From assembly GCA_033032175.1 (NCBI GenBank), contig CM065304.1, positions 6,138,001 through 6,202,000 of the forward strand: a stretch of 64,000 bases of DNA, read 5' to 3'. This DNA is from Saturnia japonica. Its lineage: Eukaryota; Arthropoda; Insecta; Lepidoptera; Saturniidae. The notes beneath the pieces are model-generated. The model had not been told where the DNA came from and made no database searches. It saw only the letters and a list, made by a program, of their open reading frames with translations. Shown piece after piece: positions 35,280-47,107 of the stretch; within the stretch, counting starts at the first letter, position 1, and each line of letters starts with the position of its first letter. A program made the position numbers and the translations under genes.

Positions 35280-35985
35280 ATTATTTTCGATGCCATTTTA
35301 ATGTTAGTTTACTGATGTCTCTGCTATAGAAATCCTGGAGAGGAGAATCGATAAACTTTTAATGGTGCTTTTAACCACTTCATTGAGTTTTAAATTTTTC
35401 CACCGTAACAAACAATCTAAATTTGGAAAAAAATGGAAATCAGATGAAGCAAGGTCTGTTGAGTACGGTGGGTGATGGAGTGCTTCCAGTCATAACTCCT
35501 GTAGTTTTGAAATTGTCTTTTGTCGTGAAGAACAAGTGGACTAAAAAATTAACAAGTATTGGTTATTTGACAGCAAGCTTGTCCATCATCATTTTCAATT
35601 CTTCACAGTTAAACTCTTCAGTAATTGTTGTGCCAGATCTTAAGATGTTGTTAAGAACAATGCTGGCACAGATCTACCATAAACTCGCAAGCAGCTTCTT
35701 TTGACTCAATATGCGTTTAGGATTCACTTTTCATAAAAAGTTAAAGCAAGCATCGACGCGATTTTATTGTTGTTGTTCATTGTGTTCATGTCGTACCCAT
35801 TTTCCTAGCTTTTTTATCTTTCCAATTTGACGTAAACGTAGTAGTAACCTTTTAAAACTTACTTTGGAGGCTGCTGCTAATTCCCACGTGATTTGAGATG
35901 AGTCTGCTGCCACTATGGCTTTCAATTCATCGTTATTAACTTTTTCGGTTGGCCACAGAACTCATTGTCGCAATGTTGATTAGTT
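35280..35985 (-). pseudogene. Degenerate mariner-family transposase
   Basis: Minus-strand translation in several frames gives mariner transposase pieces in the correct order. First is an N-terminal helix-turn-helix segment (ELKAIVAADSSQITWELAAA, then QIGKIKKLGKWVRHEHNE) at about 35938-35780. Next is KLQEL-stop-LEALHHPPY with the conserved STDLASSDFHFFPNL block carrying the last catalytic-region aspartate at about 35480-35400. Last is the C-terminal QDFYSRDISKLTLKWH at about 35335-35285. Stops and frame changes, and a missing middle part, make it dead. The subfamily cannot be fixed from these pieces. A fragment of the same helix-turn-helix lies at 43360 and again at 46478. Confidence 0.8.
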
Positions 35986-37548
35986 TTTCATAAAAAAAGA
36001 CAAAAAAGATAAACCGAATTTCACACGTATGGGATAATTATGGGATTCCCATAAATATGGGAAATGGGCCACCGGGACTCTCACAGACCGAACGAAACGC
36101 GACAGCATACCTGCCACTTGACGCCGGTTTTTTGCGAGAAAGTGGTTCTTTACCGGGCGTGCCAGCCCATTTTGGCTGCTACTCGAAGGTGTGCAGCAAG
36201 GCACTAACTACCACTAGTTAACTGTCACTCATTTAGCACTAACCAGGGGTCACGTGTAGGGAAACTAGAGTAAAACCTAGGGACGCGAGTGACGTTAACC
36301 CTGTTAACGTTATTTTATCTATGTTAATAAATCTGTTATATCTGTAAATTTATTTTTTTCAAATTTTCCCAATAAGATCATATAGGAACGATACTGATTA
36401 CGAATATACCATTAAAAAAATATTGTCTGTCTGCTTGTATGCCCAGATTTAACTCAAAAATTCTTAACCGATTTTGATGAAATTTTGTACACGAGAAATA
36501 TAAGTTATCTCATAATTGATGGTCTATAACGTTATTAATATCTTTTTTAGAAACAAAAAAAAACCAAAAAAATTAAATTTTTATCACTTCTCATACAATT
36601 ATGATCTAATTATGTAGCCGGGAGAGTAAGTATATTTATGTAATTTCTCAATTGATGGTGTATAAGAATTTTCAATAATATGCTCTTAAATTATTGAATT
36701 ATCGTCTTGAATTTATAGCTTTTTGTGTTCCAGAGAAGTCATTTACACTAAAGCTGCATTTTTTTAATATTATTTATAGTTTGACTTGCCTCTTTGGGTT
36801 CAACATCAGTCACTCTACATCTTAGATTTTTGTTGACTATTAGAAAAGGCTCATCAGATTGCATAACTTTTGCCAGGGTGGTATTTCGATAGCTCTCCAG
36901 GTTTCACATCATGGTACTCCAGATCTTCGAAAATTCAGGTTTTTATAGTTTTTCTTGTATGTGGATATTAAACCCTATCTCTGTACCAAATTTGAATTCT
37001 CTAAGCATCGGGGAAGTATCAGTCGAAAACAGTGTCTGATTTTCGTAACTTTGCAACAACGAAGTTAAGAACTTGCAAAAAACTTAAAATTGTAGAGCTA
37101 CATAACTCCTCTTAGAAACAACATTTCAGCCTTCCACAATAACCTAGTGCTGCTAGACAGAGGTGTGAAAATACGCTGAAATGCTTCTAGTAAAGATGGT
37201 ACATTACGGCATTTTTTTTGCGCACGACTTGGCGCTCGCAGATAGAGTTTCTTGTTGGTGATACTTTATCACGTCAATGAACGCTCTTTATATTCTTATA
37301 ATGTATTACAACATCCTCGCAACCTGCAGCCGAATACCCTTGTGTTATATTCCTGTGGTAAGTAGGGGTTGCACTTTGCAAAGCACCTTTGTGGAGGTCG
37401 GCAACGCAGTGGTGATACCTCTACAAGCCTCCATAGGCTACAAGGAACCTCTTACAATCAGGCAAACCGTATGCTTGTTTAGAAAAAATGTCTTTTATAC
37501 GCCAAGTTTATAATGATATAAGTAACAATGTAACCACCGCTGTTTCTT
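35986..37548. other. Gene-free stretch
   Basis: No supported gene. 37343-37450 is a dispersed piece (TAAGTAGGGGTTGCACTTTG, GCAACGCAGTGGTGATACC) related to 31845-31945. Confidence 0.4.
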
Positions 37549-37822
37549 TTTAATCGACTTCTAAAAAAGAGGTCGTTCTGAATTCGAATGTATTTTTTTT
37601 TTAAATGAATGTTCAGTCATAACCTCTTTATTTATGTACCGATTTAGGTGATTCTTTTTCACCGTGGTGAAGCTGTAAAGTCAAAAAGAAAAACATAGTC
37701 TTTTTTTAAGGGGATTAATCTCAAGGATGGTTCCATTTTAATTTAATTGGCATTGGACGTTGAAGTTTGAACATACACTAGAAAACTCCGCAAAATCATT
37801 GAAGTCGGTTTTCTTTGTTTTG
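37549..37822 (+). repeat. 'GAAGTCGGTTTTC' dispersed repeat, long copy
   Basis: It starts ATCGACTTCTAAAAAAGAGG and ends ATTGAAGTCGGTTTTCTTTG. Same family as 14396-14632; the start and end are weakly inverted (GACTTC/GAAGTC). Confidence 0.55.
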
Positions 37823-38229
37823 TTGTATCGTTAGATTCAAGTTGTTATTAATATCCGATATAAAGTTTTATTTATAAGAAAAAAGAGTATTTAAACCATC
37901 ATCGCACTTCGTTAATGTACAATAAGAGAAAAAAGTAGTTCTGTTACGAGTACCCTATTACCGACCGATTGGCAACGGTTCATTGTTACACTTTTTGTAC
38001 GAATTTTTATAGAATCAACAAGCAATATCAATATGTTATTAATTTATAAGGACATGTTTTTATCCTTGTTTTTATCATAAACATAATATCAATGGTTTAG
38101 TTGCGTTCGACATTGTTACTAATTAAAATTGTCCAATACGCAATAACAAACAATAACTGTAAATTATAACATGATCATGGAATTATTATTACTGAATAGT
38201 ATTGGTACAGTAGTTGAACCTCGTTCCAA

Positions 38230-38890
38230 TTGCCGTTCAACTCGCAGTCAGAACGTGTTTTGAAAACAGCACATAATATAGCTTTTATTCTTACTGCATT
38301 TTTTGATAAATATTTGCTTTTGTTAGCTTCTATGTAACGGAAAAGTGGAAATGCCATGTGATACATAACATAACATACCATCACGTCCGTATCCCCGAAG
38401 GGTTAGGCAGAGGTGTACTAATGTACACTCACAGTTCGCTGAATATGTTTTTTAGGTCGCATGTAATAGAGAGCGAGCCTATTGCCATTAGTCGGGCACA
38501 AACCCAAACTCCGAGCTGCTGCTACTGAGAATTTCATAGAAAAACCCAATAACACTTTGCTCGACCTGGGAATTGAACCTAGGACCTCGATCATAGTAGT
38601 CAGTCAGTCGTTCAGAAACTACAGCACACAACAAAGCATTCATTAGTATTGAATTGAAGTGGGAATGCTTTGTCAAAACTATAACAAACACAAAGCGTTT
38701 ACTATTACTTTACATTTTGCTTATTTACTTTTTTATTAGTTGTTTATCTTGAAGTTAGAATGCCAGGTGAAAACTATAGTACGTAATAATGCGTTTATTA
38801 TTGACTGCATATTTTGACAAACATCCAGTTGTTTTTGTATGAAATACTACAATTTAGCCTCTGAATATCATGTAAAAACTTACAGTACCT
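38230..38890. repeat. Degenerate tandem repeat split by a SINE
   Basis: At least four worn units carry a pattern like TGCYRNGTGAAAACTATAG, then a GCGTTTATTATT-type block and TGCATATTTTGACAAA. Units are seen near 38245, 38610, 38665 and 38760; the SINE at 38362-38600 lies between the first and second. Confidence 0.4.
38362..38600 (-). mobile_element. tRNA-derived SINE (family 1)
   Basis: The body CATCACGTCCGTATCCCCGAAG and GAGCGAGCCTATTGCC is followed by the reversed head with B-box GGTTCAATTCCC on the minus strand; the A-box end is lost. Confidence 0.6.
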
Positions 38891-39907
38891 ACATAATCAA
38901 GAGTCTTTAATTTCTAGTGCTAGATACAAAATGATAGCCATGTATTATAAATAATTGTTTGTGAAACTTGTGCAAACCACCTCCTATTTTGCGTATTTAG
39001 GAAAAGCAAAGTAATAACAGAAATAGCTAAATATCTGCTTCAAAATAGCAAAATCAGATTATGTTTAGTATATTATGGCTGGTTTATACTTAATACAAAT
39101 TTGCCATTTTGAAGGCGATATTTTGCTATTTCTGATATTCCTGTGGTCTTGTGAAACACGTAATCAGGGGGCCGGTAAGATACATCCTCATATGTTGTAA
39201 TAACTATAGTATAGAATAAAAAATTTGCGCGATCTCGATCTATTAAGTGGTGCTTTTTATTTTAATTTACAAACTTATGTTATATGACCGTAAACTATGA
39301 AACTTAGGCGGCATTTTATGTGATGTAGTTTGGTTATTGTACACAAGTGTATTGTTTATATATACTAACTACGCACATGTATTTTAAGTTGCCACAAAAA
39401 CTCCCTAGACAGTTTTTACAAGGGGCAGCAATCTTGTTAAAGTTATGTTTGAAGATAACAAGAATAAATACAAAAATATTCTATTTACGTAACCTTGACA
39501 GAACTGTGGATGAACATGGTTGCTATTAAATAGATATAAAAAGAAGAAGTTAGCAGAGAATAAAGTTATCATTATTGCTAAATTGTTTTAAACAGGCGCG
39601 ACTGGACGTTACTTCTCATCTCTAAGTAGTACCGCTGAGAGTAAAATACAGTGTATAACATTATGTAGGTATAGATAATTGTAATGGATTTTCATACATT
39701 CGAGCAACCATACGTTACGATCTACATGTTAGTAAGCGAGAAGATACCGATGGTGGGCTGTGAAGCGCTCATTTGAAACTAGATCGCGACTCGCAACTAC
39801 GTTTTACTTTGTACAATATTCTTTACAGTGCCTAGCTTCCAGGCATTTCGTTTTAAAATGAGACTTTATATATTTCGTTACATAGAGCCTTGTAATAATT
39901 ATATAAT

Positions 39908-40238
39908 ACTAGCTGTGCCCCATGGCTTAACCCGTATTAAATCTATTCGACCAACTTTCCACCGTGATTCCACTATGACCTCGCTAATGTACCCGAGCAG
40001 TCTATCGTTTTTCTCTTTTCTTTTACTTGCCTGCAGTTTTTTAGAATGGTTTTTATTAATGGTTACTGTTCCGCTCGTTAGAATCACAGCGTGAAGTTAT
40101 GTTAAGTTAATCTTCCTCAATAAATAGGCCAGGAAACCCAAAATTATTGTTTTAATTCCGACTGGTACTTAGTTCCAGAGATTAACGTGTTTAAGCAAAC
40201 AAACAAAAACAATCTTTTCAACTTTATAATATAGTATA
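39908..40238 (-). mobile_element. Helitron-like element, minus orientation
   Basis: On the plus strand it starts ACTAGCTGTGCCCCATGG (reverse of the ...CAGCTAGT end) and ends TTATAATATAGTATAG (reverse of the 5' end). Confidence 0.6.
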
Positions 40239-40309
40239 GCTTCATTTTATACATTTGCAATATTATTTTGTTGTACAAATTTTTGGCAGTTTGTTATTAT
40301 CTGACTGCA

Positions 40310-40445
40310 TTAAGGAGGATTATGTTGTTTGAGCTTATGTATGTATGTATATTTATTTCTTTGGCACGCTTTGTAATCTAAACGATTTCATGGATTTTAT
40401 CATACGAGTTGTCGTTAGAATCGTTTTAATTATGGGGGTGACATA
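40310..40445. repeat. Dispersed repeat containing the left border of the duplication
   Basis: It is related to 21240-21375 and 59040-59150. The 3.1-kb tandem duplication starts within it at 40366, so only its right part is present in the second unit. Confidence 0.5.
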
Positions 40446-40809
40446 ATATAATATTTAGTTATGACGTCTGGAAATAAAATAAAAAAAGCATAATTAGAAA
40501 AGAAATGTATTTATTTAGTCAAGTGGTTTTTATTGCAATCGGGTTTTTTGTTTTCTTCTTAATAATTTAGCTTGTTAAGGATTTAATAGCGTTGTTGAAT
40601 TTATTAATTTGTTATTCAACACAGTCCAGATTATCAGTTATTTCTTATCGTATTTTGTACAAATAGGTACAATACAGCATTTATAAAACGGTTTTGCCGT
40701 TTCCATCTATATCGTAGTTAGAGGTATAAAAAAAATTATTTTTTAGATAAAACCAACAAAGCTCTCTACAGTACCTATACTTACAACATATTTATTTTGT
40801 CGTGAAAAC

Positions 40810-40817
40810 TGACGTCA
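40810..40817. promoter_or_regulatory. CRE-like palindrome upstream of THAP gene, copy 1
   Basis: TGACGTCA lies about 570 bp before the THAP start codon, followed 25 bp later by CCAAAATGGAG. Identical in unit 2 at 43928. A sequence match only. Confidence 0.25.
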
Positions 40818-41385
40818 CACAACATCTGTGACAGCGTGCCAAAATGGAGTCGTTTAAATCGTTTTAATTCCGTTGCAGTTTTAAAATATTTATTTTGATG
40901 TCAAATTTTAGTAACTTTATGAAAGTTTTTCTTTTTACGCCTATGTACTAATGTAATAATTAAAATATATCATAATAAGTAATTGATTAAAAATATAAAA
41001 ACAATTCATGCATATTCCCTATTGTCGTATTACTTATACGAGTAGTTATACTGTAGTGAAACGCGTTTAAATAAGTTGGGGAAAAGGTTTAGGTATATAA
41101 TGAGCGTTTCCGGCCTTTACCGTCAATGGAGGTGCTTAGAGTGACACAACAAAGGAAACTTGACCGTCAATTACAGAAGGTACAGAATTAGACGAACATG
41201 TTATCGCATATTTATATTCTGCAATATTCTCAGAATACAGAACAAACCAGAAACCGCGAACGCACATAAAACTGAAGATACAAAAACCACTCTTAAATAG
41301 AGTGGTTTGACGTTGTTGCGATTAGTCACTCCTTTGTAAGTAGCGCGTCGTGACGTATTGTACAAGTGCCAATTTTAATTTTAAA

Positions 41386-41914
41386 ATGCCGTCTTGTGTT
41401 GTTCCTACATGTAAAAATGCTGCAGGGATTATAAAAAAACAGGATGGGATCACATTTCATCTGTAAGTAGCGCATTCTAAAGTATATTTATTTAATTGTT
41501 TAATTTATTTTACATTTAGAAAATTACGCGTCCATTTTTTAAGTGTTGCCATTTTATTTTCATCGAAAATTTTACCCATTAATTTTTTTTATACTCGTGT
41601 AGAATACTTACTATTTTTGTGTATATAGAACCTTTGTAATTTTAGTTTCCCTGCTGATGAAAATAGAAAATCGGACTGGATGAAAGTCATACAAAGAGCA
41701 CGGCTAGATGAGTTTTGGAAACCATCAAGCCGGAGCGTACTTTGCTCAATTCACTTTGAAGCGCAATATTTTTATGATACAAAAGGTGGTTTGAAAAGAC
41801 TGAGGAAAGCAGCTAATCCAACTAAGGTAGATATAGTCATAATAATTACTATATTTATATTGTATCCCTCCTGGTGAAAATGTTTGTCATGTATTTTGAA
41901 GTAAGGTTTTGGTC

Positions 41915-41951
<37 letters not shown>

Positions 41952-42745
41952 TCACGCCTGTAATCCCCGAAGGAGTATGCAAAGGTATAACAAGTATGCC
42001 CACTTTTCGTCGAGCTTATCCGTCCCTCATCGTGATAAGGGGCGAGCCTATACTGGGCGCAAATTTCAGATTCCGGGCTAATGAAACTTCGGTGAATTAA
42101 ATATATGAATAATACTAACGTTCTATTTCAGTATTTGGCCTTGACACCAGAATTTTCCGAGTTACACATAGAAACGTCTAAACCTTCGACATCGGACAAT
42201 GTGCGTACCCACCTATGATAATAATGTTTAATTTATTTTTTTAATTATATTGAAAGGCAAACAAGGCACTTAATCGGTATACTTAGTTACAAGTAAACTA
42301 ATGTAGTAAATAAACACTAGTAGTAACAGTAATAAATGTAAAATAAACTAAGTAAGGCCCATGAACATTTGCAAGCTCAGGCACAAAGTGCTATTACTAA
42401 TGCGTTTCCATCCGTGAGGACTGAAATGTCATGCCTTGTACGGCAGAAATATTCTGTATTTAGTTAAATTTTTTGTTAATCTATTACATGATACAACAAC
42501 ATACAACTTAAGGCTTTTCATTTCAGGTTACACAACCACAATCTCCTGCGAGATCGAACTCAGAGATCGGTGATGTTAATATTTCTGATTTGGAATCTGT
42601 GTTTGATACGCCGAGAAAGGTCAAACTTAAATCTCAATTACGACGAAAACAATTATTTTGTGAACAACATGTTCGACGAATGAAAACATTACAACAAAAA
42701 TACAACAGACTTGCCAAGAAGTACGAATCTTTAAAAAGTATATAA
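41386..42745 (+). CDS. THAP-domain zinc-finger protein, 4 exons, 181 aa (copy 1)
   Basis: Coding exons are 41386-41462, 41646-41826, 42132-42200 and 42527-42745, with GT/AG borders and introns in phases 2, 0 and 0. The N-terminus is a THAP domain, a sequence-specific DNA-binding C2CH zinc finger. It begins MPSCVVPTCKN (C4, C9), then GITFHLFPAD, DWMKVIQR with the conserved Trp, and CSIHF with the last Cys and His of the finger; RLRKAANPTK ends it at about residue 86, where many THAP proteins have AVPTIF. A short Ser/Thr/Pro linker follows. The C-terminal about 45 residues are strongly basic and helical (QLRRKQLFCEQHVRRMKTLQ), a likely coiled coil as in small THAP proteins. Role inferred: nuclear DNA-binding regulator, or a domesticated P-element-type domain. 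No transposase part is present. Confidence 0.88.
41918..41949. repeat. (TA)n microsatellite in THAP intron 2, unit 1
   Basis: An uninterrupted TA run of the same length as at 45036-45067 in unit 2. Confidence 0.9.
41950..42085 (-). mobile_element. SINE fragment (family 1) in THAP intron 2, unit 1
   Basis: CTCACGCCTGTAATCCCCGA and AGGGGCGAGCCTA belong to the SINE body. The tRNA-like head is missing. Confidence 0.5.
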
Positions 42746-42770
42746 AAAAAATTAAAAAGCAATCCATGTA

Positions 42771-42780
42771 AATAAATAAA
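42771..42780 (+). terminator. Poly(A) signal of THAP gene, copy 1
   Basis: Overlapping AATAAATAAA starts 25 bp after the stop codon, with a T-rich stretch downstream. Confidence 0.65.
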
Positions 42781-43359
42781 TATTTTTTTAAAAATATCTT
42801 TTCTTTAGTGTTATAAGACTACCCTAAAAAGTGGGAAACCGCTCCCGAGCTAGCAACATTATGCGTATGGGAAGTGGGGCAGGTGCGGGACGTACGTATC
42901 GTTTTGGACACAGTGCAGCGTATGTAATTATTCTTGAACGCGGCTTCTGGTTTGTTCTGTATTCTGAGGCAATATTATGTGAATATTTATACTTTCCTCA
43001 TTATTTCGATATCACGAGTTATTTATGTGATAAACACAGCTGTTATTCGTATGTTTTGTTTGTTAATTTATCTTAACTAGCATATAATATTACGTTTCAA
43101 ACTTTAAACAGTCTATAGCGGTGACCAGCGGATTTGCACGCGTTTTTTATTCTGTAAATGCATTCACCCCGTATTGACACTCATATTAGTGAAGTTAATA
43201 TAACCTATTTAGGCCTAAATTTATATGCATAGAAATGGCATATACTTCCTGTACATAAAAGATCATCAAAATCGGTTGACTGCTTTTTTTAAAGATTTTT
43301 AAAGGTAATATTAACATTTATTAATAATAAAAGCTTCCCGTGTACAAAATCACTTACGT

Positions 43360-43440
43360 TGAAGGCTGCTACTAATTCCAATGTGATTTGAGTTGAATCT
43401 GTTGCCACTATGGTTTTCAATTCATAGTAATCGACTATCG
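43360..43440 (-). pseudogene. Mariner transposase helix-turn-helix fragment, unit 1
   Basis: Minus-strand translation gives YELKTIVATDSTQITLELVA, matching the N-terminal part of the mariner relic at 35780-35938. Confidence 0.65.
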
Positions 43441-44503
43441 TCTCCCCTTACACTCTCAGACCGTCTTAACTTATTCTGAGCCTACGCTTTGTAATCTAAA
43501 CGATTTCATGGATTTTATCATACGAGTTGTCGTTAGAATCGTTTTAATTATGGGGGTGACATAATATAATATTTAGTTATGACGTCTGGAAATAAAATAA
43601 AAAAAGCATAATTAGAAAAGAAATGTATTTATTTAGTCAAGTGGTTTTTATTGCAATCGGGTTTTTTGTTTTCTTCTTAATAATTTAGCTTGTTAAGGAT
43701 TTAATAGCGTTGTTGAATTTATTAATTTGTTATTCAACACAGTCCAGATTATCAGTTATTTCTTATCGTATTTTGTACAAATAGGTACAATACAGCATTT
43801 ATAAAACGGTTTTGCCGTTTCCATCTATATCGTAGTTAGAGGTATAAAAAAAATTATTTTTTAGATAAAACCAACAAAGCTCTCTACAGTACCTATACTT
43901 ACAACATATTTATTTTGTCGTGAAAACTGACGTCACACAACATCTGTGACAGCGTGCCAAAATGGAGTCGTTTAAATCGTTTTAATTCCGTTGCAGTTTT
44001 AAAATATTTATTTTGATGTCAAATTTTAGTAACTTTATGAAAGTTTTTCTTTTTACGCCTATGTACTAATGTAATAATTAAAATATATCATAATAAGTAA
44101 TTGATTAAAAATATAAAAACAATTCATGCATATTCCCTATTGTCGTATTACTTATACGAGTAGTTATACTGTAGTGAAACGCGTTTAAATAAGTTGGGGA
44201 AAAGGTTTAGGTATATAATGAGCGTTTCCGGCCTTTACCGTCAATGGAGGTGCTTAGAGTGACACAACAAAGGAAACTTGACCGTCAATTACAGAAGGTA
44301 CAGAATTAGACGAACATGTTATCGCATATTTATATTCTGCAATATTCTCAGAATACAGAACAAACCAGAAACCGCGAACGCACATAAAACTGAAGATACA
44401 AAAACCACTCTTAAATAGAGTGGTTTGACGTTGTTGCGATTAGTCACTCCTTTGTAAGTAGCGCGTCGTGACGTATTGTACAAGTGCCAATTTTAATTTT
44501 AAA

Positions 44504-45032
44504 ATGCCGTCTTGTGTTGTTCCTACATGTAAAAATGCTGCAGGGATTATAAAAAAACAGGATGGGATCACATTTCATCTGTAAGTAGCGCATTCTAAAG
44601 TATATTTATTTAATTGTTTAATTTATTTTACATTTAGAAAATTACGCGTCCATTTTTTAAGTGTTGCCATTTTATTTTCATCGAAAATTTTACCCATTAA
44701 TTTTTTTTATACTCGTGTAGAATACTTACTATTTTTGTGTATATAGAACCTTTGTAATTTTAGTTTCCCTGCTGATGAAAATAGAAAATCGGACTGGATG
44801 AAAGTCATACAAAGAGCACGGCTAGATGAGTTTTGGAAACCATCAAGCCGGAGCGTACTTTGCTCAATTCACTTTGAAGCGCAATATTTTTATGATACAA
44901 AAGGTGGTTTGAAAAGACTGAGGAAAGCAGCTAATCCAACTAAGGTAGATATAGTCATAATAATTACTATATTTATATTGTATCCCTCCTGGTGAAAATG
45001 TTTGTCATGTATTTTGAAGTAAGGTTTTGGTC

Positions 45033-45069
<37 letters not shown>

Positions 45070-45863
45070 TCACGCCTGTAATCCCCGAAGGAGTATGCAA
45101 AGGTATAACAAGTATGCCCACTTTTCGTCGAGCTTATCCGTCCCTCATCGTGATAAGGGGCGAGCCTATACTGGGCGCAAATTTCAGATTCCGGGCTAAT
45201 GAAACTTCGGTGAATTAAATATATGAATAATACTAACGTTCTATTTCAGTATTTGGCCTTGACACCAGAATTTTCCGAGTTACACATAGAAACGTCTAAA
45301 CCTTCGACATCGGACAATGTGCGTACCCACCTATGATAATAATGTTTAATTTATTTTTTTAATTATATTGAAAGGCAAACAAGGCACTTAATCGGTATAC
45401 TTAGTTACAAGTAAACTAATGTAGTAAATAAACACTAGTAGTAACAGTAATAAATGTAAAATAAACTAAGTAAGGCCCATGAACATTTGCAAGCTCAGGC
45501 ACAAAGTGCTATTACTAATGCGTTTCCATCCGTGAGGACTGAAATGTCATGCCTTGTACGGCAGAAATATTCTGTATTTAGTTAAATTTTTTGTTAATCT
45601 ATTACATGATACAACAACATACAACTTAAGGCTTTTCATTTCAGGTTACACAACCACAATCTCCTGCGAGATCGAACTCAGAGATCGGTGATGTTAATAT
45701 TTCTGATTTGGAATCTGTGTTTGATACGCCGAGAAAGGTCAAACTTAAATCTCAATTACGACGAAAACAATTATTTTGTGAACAACATGTTCGACGAATG
45801 AAAACATTACAACAAAAATACAACAGACTTGCCAAGAAGTACGAATCTTTAAAAAGTATATAA
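44504..45863 (+). CDS. THAP-domain zinc-finger protein, 4 exons, 181 aa (copy 2)
   Basis: Exons 44504-44580, 44764-44944, 45250-45318 and 45645-45863 repeat copy 1 exactly, each shifted by 3,118 bp, with the same splice junctions and the same predicted protein: an N-terminal C2CH THAP finger, a short linker and a basic helical C-terminus. This copy has its own duplicated 1.0 kb upstream, including the CRE-like site, and its own poly(A) signal, so it could be expressed independently. I found no base change in the parts compared, so there is no sign of divergence or decay. It is either a very young gene duplicate or an assembly duplication; sequence alone cannot decide. Confidence 0.85.
45036..45067. 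repeat. (TA)n microsatellite in THAP intron 2, unit 2
   Basis: Same length as in unit 1. Confidence 0.9.
45068..45203 (-). mobile_element. SINE fragment (family 1) in THAP intron 2, unit 2
   Basis: Duplicate of 41950-42085. Confidence 0.5.
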
Positions 45864-45888
45864 AAAAAATTAAAAAGCAATCCATGTA

Positions 45889-45898
45889 AATAAATAAA
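45889..45898 (+). terminator. Poly(A) signal of THAP gene, copy 2
   Basis: AATAAATAAA lies 25 bp after the stop codon, as in copy 1. Confidence 0.65.
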
Positions 45899-46477
45899 TA
45901 TTTTTTTAAAAATATCTTTTCTTTAGTGTTATAAGACTACCCTAAAAAGTGGGAAACCGCTCCCGAGCTAGCAACATTATGCGTATGGGAAGTGGGGCAG
46001 GTGCGGGACGTACGTATCGTTTTGGACACAGTGCAGCGTATGTAATTATTCTTGAACGCGGCTTCTGGTTTGTTCTGTATTCTGAGGCAATATTATGTGA
46101 ATATTTATACTTTCCTCATTATTTCGATATCACGAGTTATTTATGTGATAAACACAGCTGTTATTCGTATGTTTTGTTTGTTAATTTATCTTAACTAGCA
46201 TATAATATTACGTTTCAAACTTTAAACAGTCTATAGCGGTGACCAGCGGATTTGCACGCGTTTTTTATTCTGTAAATGCATTCACCCCGTATTGACACTC
46301 ATATTAGTGAAGTTAATATAACCTATTTAGGCCTAAATTTATATGCATAGAAATGGCATATACTTCCTGTACATAAAAGATCATCAAAATCGGTTGACTG
46401 CTTTTTTTAAAGATTTTTAAAGGTAATATTAACATTTATTAATAATAAAAGCTTCCCGTGTACAAAATCACTTACGT

Positions 46478-46558
46478 TGAAGGCTGCTACTAATTCCAAT
46501 GTGATTTGAGTTGAATCTGTTGCCACTATGGTTTTCAATTCATAGTAATCGACTATCG
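46478..46558 (-). pseudogene. Mariner transposase helix-turn-helix fragment, unit 2
   Basis: Duplicate of 43360-43440, close to the right border of the duplication. Confidence 0.65.
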
Positions 46559-46904
46559 TCTCCCCTTACACTCTCAGACCGTCTTAACTTATTCTGAGCC
46601 TACAAGCCTTTCGGTAGCTGAATATACTCTGGCTGATTCAAGGAACACGACAAATGCAATAAGCGATACTTTGACGGACATAATATCACTGTGTGTATGG
46701 TGGTCGCGACCCTTCGGTTACAGATTCCTACCATCCCGTTTGATTACTGGATATACACTAGCCGATCCTGGTGAGCGACACGTCTCAGAGTATAACTATG
46801 GCTTGTGTTTTTCACCTGATGTATGGTGTTCGCGATCCGGTGGGATACGATTTTCGTGGTATAAAACATGAAATACACAGGAATTATTATAATTACTCAC
46901 TAAC

Positions 46905-47107
46905 AAAACATAGCATCACGACTTTATCCTCGAAGGTCTCATGTAATAGAGGGCGAAACCTATTGCTATTAATCGGGTACAAAGCCGAACTCCAAGCTTC
47001 TACTGAGAATTGCATAGAAAAACTTAATAACTCTTTGCTTGACCTAGGAATCTAACCCAGAATCTCGAGCATAGCGGTCGCGCTTACGACCACTAGGTTT
47101 ATGAGGC
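46905..47107 (-). mobile_element. tRNA-derived SINE (family 1)
   Basis: The body (TAGAGGGCGAAACCTATTGC) is followed by the reversed head ending CGGTCGCGCTTACGACCACTAG. The B box is worn. Confidence 0.6.

Larger units (their letters stand above)
40366..43483. repeat. 3,118-bp tandem duplication, unit 1
   Basis: Bases 40366-43483 recur at +3118. Every line compared matches, including the (TA)n run and the intron sequences. The unit holds about 1.0 kb upstream of a THAP gene, the whole gene, its poly(A) signal and about 0.7 kb downstream. Confidence 0.95.
43484..46603. repeat. 3,118-bp tandem duplication, unit 2
   Basis: Head-to-tail copy of 40366-43483. The junction at 43484-43485 and the right end at 46602-46603 share the two bases AC, consistent with a microhomology joint. 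Confidence 0.95.

Noticed and set aside
42831..43076. 81-codon frame downstream of THAP copy 1 (and 45949-46194)
   Set aside because: It starts after the THAP poly(A) signal, has no domain or splice context, and is duplicated only because the segment is.
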